A program made the position numbers and the translations under genes. Shown here in pieces: positions 51,058-59,770 of a DNA stretch of 64,000 bases (positions within the stretch are counted from its first letter, which is position 1; each line of letters opens with the position of its first letter). The DNA comes from CAIVAT01 sp964473485 (lineage in GTDB: Bacteria; Bacteroidota; Bacteroidia; Bacteroidales; FEN-979): positions 62,001-126,000 of the forward strand of contig CAYYPH010000007.1 in the NCBI GenBank assembly GCA_964473485.1, written 5' to 3'. The notes under the pieces are model-generated. The model saw nothing but the letters and a program-made list of their open reading frames with translations. It had not been told where the DNA came from and did not search any database.

Positions 51058-52464
51058 ATGACACAAGCGTTACAAAAAACCCTGAAGGATTCACCGGTTG
51101 CCAGGTGGATCGCACTGGCACTGATCTCCATTACGATGTTCTTTGCCTACTTTTTCGTTGATGTGGTTGCACCATTGCAAACCATGATGGAGACGGAATA
51201 TGGCTGGAACCCTGAAGTGTTTGGCATGCTGGGCGGCTCCGAGTTCTTTCTCAACGTTTTCGCGCTGTTCCTGATCCTTTCGGGTATCATCCTTGATAAG
51301 ATGGGTATCCGCTTTACCTTCATCACGGCCGGCCTGACCATGGTGATAGGTGCAGCAATTAAATTTTATGCCCTGACACCGGGTTTTGCAGAGTCGGGAT
51401 TCGGTACCTGGTTAGGATCATTCTGGACAGGTGTTCCGCCCACGGCAAAACTTGCTTTTGTCGGCTTTTCAATTTTTGGAGTCGGGGTGGAAATGGCCGG
51501 AATTACGGTCTCCAAAACCATCGTTAAGTGGTTTAAAGGTAGAGAAATGGCCCTGGCTATGGGGCTCGAGATGGCGACCGCCCGCCTGGGGGTCTTTGCC
51601 GTTTTCCGCCTTACACCGATCTTCGCCGAACAGGGTGGCCCATCCAATTCAGTGTTCTGGGGACTGGTTTTCCTCTGCATCGGTTTTCTTACCTTCCTGA
51701 TCTATACCTTTATGGATGCCAGGCTCGACAAACAGGTTGGCGTTACGAAAACAGAGGCTTCACATGAGGATGAATTCAAGGTGAGCGATCTCGGGAAAAT
51801 CTTTACCAATCCCGGCTTCCTCGCCATCGCGGGTCTTTGTGTCCTTTTCTATTCAGCCATTTTCCCGTTCCAGAAATTTGCCACCGACATGCTTTCCTCC
51901 AAACTTGACCTTGGAATTAAAGAGGCTGCAGAGTATTTTTCCTATTTCCCCATCGGGGCCATGATCCTCACCCCATTTATCGGCCTATTCCTCGACAAGA
52001 AGGGATTGGGCGCCTCCATGATGCTTTACGGAGCAATCCTGCTGACCATATCACACCTGATCTTCGCACTGGTACCTGCTGAAATTTTTAACGTTCCCAT
52101 CGCCATCGGTACCATCGTGATCCTCGGAACAGCGTTTTCGCTGGTGCCTGCCTCCATGTGGCCCTCCGTACCGAAGATTGTTGAAGAACGTTACCTCGGG
52201 TCGGCCTACGGCAGCATCTTCTGGATCCAGAATATCGGGCTGATGCTGGTCCCCGTCCTGATCGGATGGTCAATAACCGCAAGCAATCCAGGTGTTTCAG
52301 AACTTATTACGGCCAAAGTGCCGGGGGCAAGGTATGATTATACCGTACCCGAACTTATTTTTGCCGGCTTCGGTGTACTGGCCATCATCCTTAGCGTCGT
52401 TTTGAAAATTATCGATAAAAAGAAAGGATACGGCCTCGACGTGCCGAATATCAAGCACAAATAG
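51058..52464 (+). CDS. MFS transporter
   Basis: The 468-residue protein has 12 predicted membrane helices. The loop 2-3 motif appears as GIILDKMGIRFTF and the second-half copy as GLFLDKKGLGASM. A central cytoplasmic loop (about 225-245) separates the halves. The N-terminal half ends in a motif resembling transporters for organic acids or nitrate/nitrite, but the sequence does not fix the substrate. Similar proteins annotated only as MFS are common in Bacteroidota. It is divergent from mqnB and 124 bases upstream of the C10-like gene. Confidence 0.88.
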   Translation: MTQALQKTLKDSPVARWIALALISITMFFAYFFVDVVAPLQTMMETEYGWNPEVFGMLGGSEFFLNVFALFLILSGIILDKMGIRFTFITAGLTMVIGAAIKFYALTPGFAESGFGTWLGSFWTGVPPTAKLAFVGFSIFGVGVEMAGITVSKTIVKWFKGREMALAMGLEMATARLGVFAVFRLTPIFAEQGGPSNSVFWGLVFLCIGFLTFLIYTFMDARLDKQVGVTKTEASHEDEFKVSDLGKIFTNPGFLAIAGLCVLFYSAIFPFQKFATDMLSSKLDLGIKEAAEYFSYFPIGAMILTPFIGLFLDKKGLGASMMLYGAILLTISHLIFALVPAEIFNVPIAIGTIVILGTAFSLVPASMWPSVPKIVEERYLGSAYGSIFWIQNIGLMLVPVLIGWSITASNPGVSELITAKVPGARYDYTVPELIFAGFGVLAIILSVVLKIIDKKKGYGLDVPNIKHK

Positions 52465-52539
52465 GATGATCCGGGACCGGGAGGATGCATTGGATTGTTT
52501 TCTGACCGGTCGTGGCGATTGACCACAATTGTAACAGGG

Positions 52540-52568
52540 ATGCCGGCGGAGGAGCGCTTCGCCGGCAT
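52540..52568 (+). terminator. hairpin between the MFS and C10-like genes
   Basis: ATGCCGGCG at 52540-52548 pairs perfectly with CGCCGGCAT at 52560-52568 and the stem extends inward by three more pairs, one of them G-T, to a five-base loop. Only three T residues follow, so it is a weak intrinsic terminator or an mRNA-stabilising hairpin 21 bases before the next ATG. Confidence 0.45.
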
Positions 52569-52588
52569 TTACCATAAATTCAACAGCC

Positions 52589-55045
52589 ATGTCATTGGAG
52601 ATTAAAAGCCTGTTGGTGTTTTTTCTTGCGGTATGGGTGAATGTGTTGCCCGGCCAGGAGGCAACCCGGAGTCTGCCGGGAACTTACCGGGATGGAAAAG
52701 CATCGGCAGGCCCCTTTCTGCAGACCCGGTGGGGCGAGGGCTGCCTGTATAACCAGAATTGCCCGGTTGATACAACTGCCCATTTAACCTGCCTGCATTC
52801 ACCGGCGGGCAGCGGGGCCATTGCCATGGCCCAGATCATGAAATTTTACGGATTCCCTGACAAAGGAACAGGCGAACATGGTTATGTGCATCCCGTCTAC
52901 GGCATTCAATATGCCAATTTTGGCAACACGACCTACGACTGGACCAACATGCCCGATTCACTCATCACTGCAAACACGCCCCTGTCAACCCTGATCTACC
53001 ATTGCGCCGTTGCCCAGGATATGAATTTCGGGCCATCTTATTCAGCTTCCTCCCATGCCCTGCTGGATACGGCTTTCATCAAATATTTCGGATATCCGAA
53101 AACAGCCCACTGGAAGAACCGCAACGATTACAGCGATGCACAATGGATGGAGATGCTCAGAAATGAACTGGATTCAGGCCACCCGCTGGTTTATGCCGGG
53201 TATACGATGACCGGCCAGGTGCGTTTTTTTATTTGCGACGGTTACCAGGGGGATGATCAGTTCCACTTCAACTGGGGATTTGGCGGAGCATGGAATGGAT
53301 ATTATTCGCTGGACAACCTGAATCCCGGCTCGGCCACTTTTACAATCAACCAGTCGGCTATCTTCGGGCTGACCCCATCGGTTCCGCCTCCGGCAAGTCT
53401 CGTGATGGATTTTGAAAATGTACCGGATTTTTCACTGGAATTCGGAGCCTGGTCGGTTAATGATGTCGACAAACAAACAACCTACGGCATCGAAGATCAT
53501 ACCTTCCTGCACCAGAATGAAAAGATGGCGTTTATCTGTTTCAACCCTGCCCAGGTTGTTCCTTCAATGGCCGGCGATGAAGCCATCCAACCCCATGGCG
53601 GGCAACGGTTCGGCGCCTGCTTCTCGGCAAATCCGCCCGCCAACAACGATTGGTTCATCTCCCCGCAGGTTCAGCTGGGTACCAACGGCAGCTTTTCATT
53701 CTGGATCAAATCCTATAACGATCTTTACGGTTTGGATGAATACCAGGTAGCCATCTCGCTCACAGGCAACAGTCCGGCTGATTTCACGGTGATCTCGGGG
53801 CCCAATTCGCTGAAAACCACCACCACGTGGACAAAAAAGGTCTTCAACCTGTCGCCCTACAACAACCAGAAGGTTTACCTCGCCATCCGGTGTGTCTCCA
53901 ACGATCGTTTCCTAATGATGATCGATGATCTGGAGATCAAACCACAGGCTTCATCGACTCTGACTGCCGATTTTTCAGCCAGTAAAACTACTGTCAGGGT
54001 GGGTGATACCATTGATTTTTCCGACCAGTCATCGGGTGCCCCGACCGGGTGGAAGTGGAATTTTACCGGTGGTCAGCCTTCTGTTTCTACCGACCAGAAC
54101 CCCTCAGGCATACGCTACACCACACCCGGAACTTTCGCCGTCAGTCTGAAGGTGACCAACGGTTCCACCTCCGATTCTGTCACCAAAACAGATTATATCA
54201 GGGTCCAGGGCTACCCTTCGTCGATGTCACTCGATTTTGAATCGCTGACCGATTTTATCCTTGATTTCTCTCCGTGGACCACCATCGATGTCAGGGGCGG
54301 AGAGACTTATGGTATCACCTTCGTAACCTTTCCCCATTACATGGAACCGATGGCATGGATTTGTTTCAATCCTTCGCATACCTCGCCAGAGCTTCTCAAC
54401 ATGCAGGCCCACTCAGGTCAGAAACTCGGATGCAGTTTCTCAACCATGGAATCAACGGGGAAAAATCCCAATGATAAATGGCTTATCTCACCGCGCATGA
54501 GCCTGGGCGATAACCCCAGGATTGAATTCTGGGTTCAGACATACAATTATAATTATGGCTATGAAAAATACAATGTGCTGGTGTCGGTCAACGGCATGAA
54601 CCCGTCGGAATTTGTTGCGGTTAATACAACCCCTGAATCTGCCCCTGAGGTTTGGACACTACGGAGTTATAGCCTTGATGCCTATGCCGGCAGGGATGTG
54701 TATGTAGCCATCCAGTGTATCACCAACGACGGATTTATCTTCATGGTCGACGATATCTCCATATCCTCCGCCGTCGGGACCGGCGACCCGGTATCTGCTG
54801 AAAGGTTTAGGGTATATCCAAACCCGGCCGTCTCGAAGGTGAGGATCGATGCGGGAGAGGTCAGCGGGGAGCTTTCCGCGGTTCAGCTTATCGATGCCAC
54901 TGGAAAGGTCGTAGCTGAAATCGATGCCATTCCCGGTGAAAGACATTTCGATATAAACGTATCTGATTTTCCGGAGGGGCTCTATCTGGTCAGGTTAAAG
55001 ACTGACCTCGGGGAGTTGTTTCAAAAGGTTTCCATCATTCACTAA
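52589..55045 (+). CDS. T9SS-exported C10-family pseudopeptidase with adhesin domains
   Basis: The 818-residue protein has a signal peptide, then a streptopain-like C10 domain (about 40-260: LQTRWGEGCLYNQNCP, MAQIMKFYGFP, HFNWGFGGAWNGYYS). The catalytic Cys block normally AGCVATAMAQ reads AGSGAIAMAQ (Ser75) and the catalytic His of GHAFVCDGY reads VRFFICDGY (Arg212), so protease activity should be lost. Two choice-of-anchor/cleaved-adhesin domains (about 270-450 and 545-725) flank a PKD domain (about 455-540: FSASKTTVRVGDTIDFSDQS). A type A sorting tail (VYPNPAVSKVRID to FQKVSIIH) ends the protein. The S1 protease follows 23 bases later. Confidence 0.85.
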   Translation: MSLEIKSLLVFFLAVWVNVLPGQEATRSLPGTYRDGKASAGPFLQTRWGEGCLYNQNCPVDTTAHLTCLHSPAGSGAIAMAQIMKFYGFPDKGTGEHGYVHPVYGIQYANFGNTTYDWTNMPDSLITANTPLSTLIYHCAVAQDMNFGPSYSASSHALLDTAFIKYFGYPKTAHWKNRNDYSDAQWMEMLRNELDSGHPLVYAGYTMTGQVRFFICDGYQGDDQFHFNWGFGGAWNGYYSLDNLNPGSATFTINQSAIFGLTPSVPPPASLVMDFENVPDFSLEFGAWSVNDVDKQTTYGIEDHTFLHQNEKMAFICFNPAQVVPSMAGDEAIQPHGGQRFGACFSANPPANNDWFISPQVQLGTNGSFSFWIKSYNDLYGLDEYQVAISLTGNSPADFTVISGPNSLKTTTTWTKKVFNLSPYNNQKVYLAIRCVSNDRFLMMIDDLEIKPQASSTLTADFSASKTTVRVGDTIDFSDQSSGAPTGWKWNFTGGQPSVSTDQNPSGIRYTTPGTFAVSLKVTNGSTSDSVTKTDYIRVQGYPSSMSLDFESLTDFILDFSPWTTIDVRGGETYGITFVTFPHYMEPMAWICFNPSHTSPELLNMQAHSGQKLGCSFSTMESTGKNPNDKWLISPRMSLGDNPRIEFWVQTYNYNYGYEKYNVLVSVNGMNPSEFVAVNTTPESAPEVWTLRSYSLDAYAGRDVYVAIQCITNDGFIFMVDDISISSAVGTGDPVSAERFRVYPNPAVSKVRIDAGEVSGELSAVQLIDATGKVVAEIDAIPGERHFDINVSDFPEGLYLVRLKTDLGELFQKVSIIH

Positions 55046-55068
55046 AATATATTCGCATGATCACAGGC

Positions 55069-56718
55069 ATGTCCAGGAATATCGCGGTTCTCTTCATTCT
55101 TTTTCTCTGTTTCACTGCCGGTACCATCGCCCAGGTATCTGAACCAGGGTTGCCGCTGACATTTTCCAGGTCTGTTCCTCCGGAAGCTGAGGGGGCCTTT
55201 GTGACGACCCCTCCCGACCTGGAACTACTGGCAGCCCGCGATGCGGCGGAACCGGTACCGTATCGGTTTGCCGAGATCGTTCCGGTTAACCTCGGCATTC
55301 AAAATGCGGGCAGCACGATAATACTCCCCGACGGGATGAGGGTTTGGCGCCTGACCATCCATTCGCCGGGCGCGCTGGCCATCACGGTATATTTCGACCG
55401 GTTCAGGCTGCCTGACCAGGGCAGATTGTTTGTTTATAATCCCATCAGGACGGAGGTTCTGGGTGCCTTCACAAAGAAGAATGAAAATTCCTTGTCGACC
55501 TTTGCCACCAGCCTGATCCACGGCGACAAGGTGACGGTTGAATACAATGCTCCGGCCGATATGCCTCTGCCCGATCTGAGGATCTCTGAAGTGGCACATG
55601 CCTACAGGGGCGTGCGGGAGGTTTCGGGACTGAAGATCGGTTTCGGAACTTCGGGGAAATGCCAGGTCAATGTTGCCTGCAGCGAAGCAGATGCCTGGAG
55701 AGATCAGGTACGCAGTATCGCCAGGATTGAAATTAAAAGGGGCAGCAGCGTCTCATGGTGTACCGGGTCGCTGATGAATAACACCAGGAACGATGGGACA
55801 CCCTACGTGCTTACTGCCGACCACTGCGGCCGTTTTGCCACTCCTGCCGATATCAGCCAGTGGATCTTTTATTTCGATTACCAGAGCACATTGTGTCCGA
55901 ATCCATTGAAGGAGCCTGGTTACAACTCCATGACCGGTGCCACTTTGGTCTCCCATGGCGGCAATTCAGGCAGCACAGGGTCGGATTTTTTCCTGGTTTT
56001 GCTTAATGCTGACGTCCCGGACAATTATAACGTTTATTATAACGGATGGAGCCGTGATACTGAACCGAGCCCATCAGGCATAGGGATCCACCATCCGCAG
56101 GGTGATATCAAGAAAATCTCTACCTACACTTCACCGCTTATCCCAGCCTACTGGAGTGGCTGCATCGTGCTTGCCCACTGGGAAGTTACCTGGTCGGCCA
56201 CCGCCAGTGGTCATGGAACAACCGAAAACGGTTCCTCAGGATCACCGATCTTCGACAATTTTGGCCGGGTTGTCGGGACACTGACCGGGGGTGATTCTTC
56301 CTGCGATACCAATGATCTGGACCAGCCCGACTATTACGGCATGTTTTCCTACAGCTGGGACAAGAACGGTCCCGACTCATCCGATGTTCTTAAATACTGG
56401 CTCGACCCGATCAACGCCGGCGTTACAACACTCAACGGGTGGGCTGTTGGAATGAAGGAACAGCCTGCCCCGGGAAGCGTGGAGCTCTATCCCAATCCAG
56501 TTGTGACGAGACTGACCATCAGTGCGCCGGGAATGAATTGCCGCAATGCATCTGTAAGGATATTGGACGTGTTTGGGAGAATGCACATGGAGAAAAGAAT
56601 TTTCCGCTGCGAAGGAGAGGAGCTGGATGTAGCCTCGTTCCCGGCCGGCTTGTATATCCTTCAGTTGACCGACGGGGTGAACCGGGGGCAGGCAAAATTC
56701 ATAAAAAGAGAACATTGA
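55069..56718 (+). CDS. T9SS-exported S1-family protease (lysyl endopeptidase-like)
   Basis: The protein of about 549 residues has a signal peptide (MSRNIAVLFILFLCFTAGTI), a prodomain (about 25-190), and a trypsin-like domain of the lysyl endopeptidase type. The catalytic His is in VLTADHCG, the Asp in GSDFFLVLLN, and the Ser in ENGSSGSPIFD. Cysteines near SWCTGSL and CGRF suggest disulfides. A type A sorting tail (LYPNPVVTRLTIS to GQAKFIKREH) follows. It is therefore likely a secreted protease, active in contrast to its C10-like neighbour. Its stop overlaps the mqnE start by one base, although the functions are unrelated. Confidence 0.88.
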   Translation: MSRNIAVLFILFLCFTAGTIAQVSEPGLPLTFSRSVPPEAEGAFVTTPPDLELLAARDAAEPVPYRFAEIVPVNLGIQNAGSTIILPDGMRVWRLTIHSPGALAITVYFDRFRLPDQGRLFVYNPIRTEVLGAFTKKNENSLSTFATSLIHGDKVTVEYNAPADMPLPDLRISEVAHAYRGVREVSGLKIGFGTSGKCQVNVACSEADAWRDQVRSIARIEIKRGSSVSWCTGSLMNNTRNDGTPYVLTADHCGRFATPADISQWIFYFDYQSTLCPNPLKEPGYNSMTGATLVSHGGNSGSTGSDFFLVLLNADVPDNYNVYYNGWSRDTEPSPSGIGIHHPQGDIKKISTYTSPLIPAYWSGCIVLAHWEVTWSATASGHGTTENGSSGSPIFDNFGRVVGTLTGGDSSCDTNDLDQPDYYGMFSYSWDKNGPDSSDVLKYWLDPINAGVTTLNGWAVGMKEQPAPGSVELYPNPVVTRLTISAPGMNCRNASVRILDVFGRMHMEKRIFRCEGEELDVASFPAGLYILQLTDGVNRGQAKFIKREH

Positions 56719-57845
56719 TGAACCTTGATACTGAAACCCTTTTTGAATCATTCCCCGGATTATCGGACCCGCTTCGCGACATTGCCCGGAAGGTGAAGGA
56801 AGGCCGGCGCCTGTCGGTGCAGGAGGGAATCGTCTTGTCGGAGGAGGGAGAGACCGGCTTCCTGGGCATCCTGGCTGACCTGATGAGGAGGAGGAAGAAC
56901 GGTGACCATGTTTGCTTTATCCGGAATTTCCATATCGAACCCACCAATATCTGCGTGAACCGCTGCAGGTTTTGCTCTTATTCGCATCACTTCAGCCCGG
57001 TGAAGTGGGAATTGACATTAAATGAGATACTCGATAAGGTGAACGCCCAGGATCCTGAAGTGCTTGAACTTCATATCACAGGGGCCGTTCATCCGAAACG
57101 CGACATACGTTATTACGGAGAATTGCTGGCCGCCATTCGCAAAGCCAGGCCATCTCTTCACATAAAGGCTTATTCGGCGGTTGAGCTCGATTATATGATC
57201 CGCAAGTCGGGAATGTCGGTCACTGAAGGACTTTCCTATCTGAAGGAATGTGGCCTCGATTCCATTCCCGGAGGCGGTGCGGAGATTTTCGACGAAATGG
57301 TGCGTGAAAATATCTGCGGCATGAAGACAACTTCTGCCGACTGGCTGCTGATCCATGAAACCGCGCATATGCTCGGAATTCCTTCGAACGCCACCATGCT
57401 TTACGGACACCTTGAAACCCATGCGCACCGCATCGATCATCTGGAGCGTCTGCGGCAGGTCCAGGACAGGACCGGAGGGTTCAATGCATTCATCCCGCTG
57501 AAATTCCGTAACAGCAACAACGAGATGTCGGATATTGCCGAGGTTTCGGTGGTCGATGACATGAGAATGTACGCCATTGCCCGGATCTACCTCGATAATT
57601 TCCCGCACATCAAAGCCTACTGGCCCGCCGTCGGACGGAAACTGGCCAGGATATCGCTGTCGTTTGGTGTTGATGACCTTGACGGCACGATCAACGACTC
57701 AACCCAGATATACTCACTGGCAGGTGCTGAAGACCAAAATCCGGTGATGACCGTTTCGCAGATGGTCGCCCTGATCAGGGAAGCCGGACGGGTGCCCGTT
57801 GAGCGCGATTCGTGGTACCGGACAGTACGGACGGAATGGACTTGA
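56718..57845 (+). CDS. mqnE: aminofutalosine synthase (radical SAM)
   Basis: MqnE adds a radical from S-adenosylmethionine to 3-[(1-carboxyvinyl)oxy]benzoate to make aminofutalosine in menaquinone synthesis. The 375-residue protein has the radical SAM cluster CVNRCRFC (CxxxCxxC) near residue 75, the substrate region LHITGAVHPKRDI, and GGGAEIFDEMVRENIC, GHLETHAHRIDHL and FIPLKFRNSNN characteristic of MqnE rather than MqnC. ATG at 56718 overlaps the upstream stop in TGATG. It lies 6 kb from mqnB and on the other strand. mqnA and mqnC are not in the window. Confidence 0.93.
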   Translation: MNLDTETLFESFPGLSDPLRDIARKVKEGRRLSVQEGIVLSEEGETGFLGILADLMRRRKNGDHVCFIRNFHIEPTNICVNRCRFCSYSHHFSPVKWELTLNEILDKVNAQDPEVLELHITGAVHPKRDIRYYGELLAAIRKARPSLHIKAYSAVELDYMIRKSGMSVTEGLSYLKECGLDSIPGGGAEIFDEMVRENICGMKTTSADWLLIHETAHMLGIPSNATMLYGHLETHAHRIDHLERLRQVQDRTGGFNAFIPLKFRNSNNEMSDIAEVSVVDDMRMYAIARIYLDNFPHIKAYWPAVGRKLARISLSFGVDDLDGTINDSTQIYSLAGAEDQNPVMTVSQMVALIREAGRVPVERDSWYRTVRTEWT

Positions 57846-57922
57846 ACCGCTTATAGCTTACATCTGCGCGATTACCATCAACCGGAAATCGCCCGTCATA
57901 ACCATAATAAACAAATGCTTTT

Positions 57923-58669
57923 TCAAGATTGCTCCGCCTCTGCAAGCGCTTCCCGGATACGGTCGTGCACGAGTTCTGAGAGTTCTTTCGGTTCCATATC
58001 CCTGAAATCAGAATAAGGTACCGGCGGTAAGACCTGCGCCCTGATATTAAAATTCCTGTTGACCAGGAAACCTCCCTTGCGGATGGCCCTTGAAGTCCCG
58101 CTGATGACGATCGGTAAAACCGGTTGCCGGTTATCGATGGCCAGGTGAAAAGCGCCGGTCTTGAATGGCTGCAGGTTCCCGTCCTTCGACCGGGTTCCCT
58201 CGGGAAAGATCATCACCGAATTGCCTTGTCGCAAAGTTCTGGCCGCATCCGCCATCATCTTTCTCATGCTGCTGTTCTTTCCCCTTTTTACCGAGATATA
58301 ACGGTTAAGCCACATATTCCAGCCTATAAATGGATATTGGAACAACGAACTTTTAGCGACCCATTTGAAATGGTTCCAGAGCAGGAAGAGTACAATGATG
58401 TCGGCGCCCGACTGATGGTTGGAAACCATTACATAGGTTTGCCTGTGGTCGATGAACTCACGGCCGGTTACCCTGATGCGCCACATCGGATTGATTTTGA
58501 GTACAATATATGACCAGAGACAGGTGTACTTATGCAGAATGAAGAGTCGTTTGTCAAACAAAAAGGTTAAGAGGAAGATCATGAACGAGATCGGGAACAG
58601 GATGGCGGAGATGGTGAACAGTTCGACCCAGAAGTATATGGAAACAAGGTACTGAAGAATTTTTTTCAT
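57923..58669 (-). CDS. plsC: 1-acyl-sn-glycerol-3-phosphate acyltransferase
   Basis: PlsC acylates lysophosphatidic acid in phospholipid synthesis. The 248-residue protein has two N-terminal membrane helices (about 4-45), the catalytic motif NHQSGADIIV (NHxxxxD), VAKSSLFQYPFIGWNMWLN and FPEGTRSKDG. ATG at 58669 is used; the longer frame overlaps rluD. It starts 13 bases after the RluD-type gene stop and is probably in its operon. Confidence 0.92.
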   Translation of the reverse strand: MKKILQYLVSIYFWVELFTISAILFPISFMIFLLTFLFDKRLFILHKYTCLWSYIVLKINPMWRIRVTGREFIDHRQTYVMVSNHQSGADIIVLFLLWNHFKWVAKSSLFQYPFIGWNMWLNRYISVKRGKNSSMRKMMADAARTLRQGNSVMIFPEGTRSKDGNLQPFKTGAFHLAIDNRQPVLPIVISGTSRAIRKGGFLVNRNFNIRAQVLPPVPYSDFRDMEPKELSELVHDRIREALAEAEQS

Positions 58670-58682
58670 ATGCTTGTATAAT

Positions 58683-59756
58683 CTATTCATCAATCTGGTG
58701 AGTCGCATATCTGCGCCATTTTTCCACGACCGCCCCGAAATCTTCCGGAAACGGGGAGGAGAACGCCAGGTACTTTCCATGCGAAGGATGCCTGAAGCCC
58801 AGTGAAGCCGCATGCAGTGCCTGCCGCGGGATCAGTTTGAAGCAGTTGACTACAAAATGCCGGTATTTTGCGAAGGTGGTGCCTTTCAGGATCTCAGCCC
58901 CCCCATAACTCTCGTCATTGAACAACGGGTGCCCGATGTGACTCATGTGGACCCTGATCTGGTGGGTGCGGCCCGTTTCAAGGCGGCATTCAACCAGGGT
59001 GACATAGCCGAACCGTTCCACCACGCGGAAATGGGTCACCGCATGCCTACCCTTCAGCGGGTCGTTAATGACTGCCTGAACAAGCCTGTTCCTGATGTCG
59101 CGGCCGATGTTGGCTTCGATTGTTCCCTCGTCATTTTCAAAATTTCCCCACACCAACGCCAGGTAAACGCGGTCGATGGTGTGGTCGAAAAACTGCTTGG
59201 CCAGACGGGTCTGCGCCAGTTCGTTTTTGGCGACCAGCAGTATGCCGCTTGTATCCTTGTCGATCCGGTGTACCAGGTAAGGCTTGGCTTCGGGATCCCC
59301 CGGCCTTTGCTGCTGCAGGTGGAAAAGAAGAGCATTTTGCAGGGTTCCCGTGAAGTTGCCGTGACCGGGATGCACCACCATGCCGGCTTCCTTGTCGACA
59401 ACGATGACATCCTCATCCTCATAAACGATCTTCACAGGGATGTCCTCCGGGTAAACTTCAGTGTCGCGGGGAGGGTAGGCAAGTACGATGGTGATGAGAT
59501 CGTTCGGCTTGACTCTGTAATTGGGTTTTACGGCCAGTCCGTTTACAAGGATGTTTCCGGCCCTGGCCGAATTCTGGATCCGGTTGCGCGAGGCATTCTC
59601 GATTTTGGCCATCAGGTATTTGTCGACCCTGAGTAACGCCTGTCCTCTGTCGACGGTAAACCGGAAATGCTCATAAAGCTCCGACGAATCTTCCTGCAGT
59701 TCCGCATCGTTATTGGTCCGGATGGGTTCGTCGGCAGTCGGAATGATATCGGACAT
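58683..59756 (-). CDS. RluA-family rRNA pseudouridine synthase (RluD-like)
   Basis: The 357-residue protein has an S4 RNA-binding domain (about 32-95: LLRVDKYLMAKIENASRNRI) followed by the RluA catalytic domain. The catalytic Asp is in VHRIDKDTSGILLVAKN, and ALVWGNFE, GRTHQIRVHMSHIGHPLFND complete the signature. RluD makes three pseudouridines in helix 69 of 23S rRNA. An unusual acidic N-terminal tail of about 25 residues precedes the S4 domain. It is 14 bases downstream of the T9SS gene. Confidence 0.9.
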   Translation of the reverse strand: MSDIIPTADEPIRTNNDAELQEDSSELYEHFRFTVDRGQALLRVDKYLMAKIENASRNRIQNSARAGNILVNGLAVKPNYRVKPNDLITIVLAYPPRDTEVYPEDIPVKIVYEDEDVIVVDKEAGMVVHPGHGNFTGTLQNALLFHLQQQRPGDPEAKPYLVHRIDKDTSGILLVAKNELAQTRLAKQFFDHTIDRVYLALVWGNFENDEGTIEANIGRDIRNRLVQAVINDPLKGRHAVTHFRVVERFGYVTLVECRLETGRTHQIRVHMSHIGHPLFNDESYGGAEILKGTTFAKYRHFVVNCFKLIPRQALHAASLGFRHPSHGKYLAFSSPFPEDFGAVVEKWRRYATHQIDE

Positions 59757-59770
59757 CGTCGGATGAAGAT

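Noticed and set aside
56439..56717. N-terminal extension of MqnE
   Set aside because: It overlaps the coding end of the S1 protease in another frame; ATG at 56718 gives the normal MqnE length.
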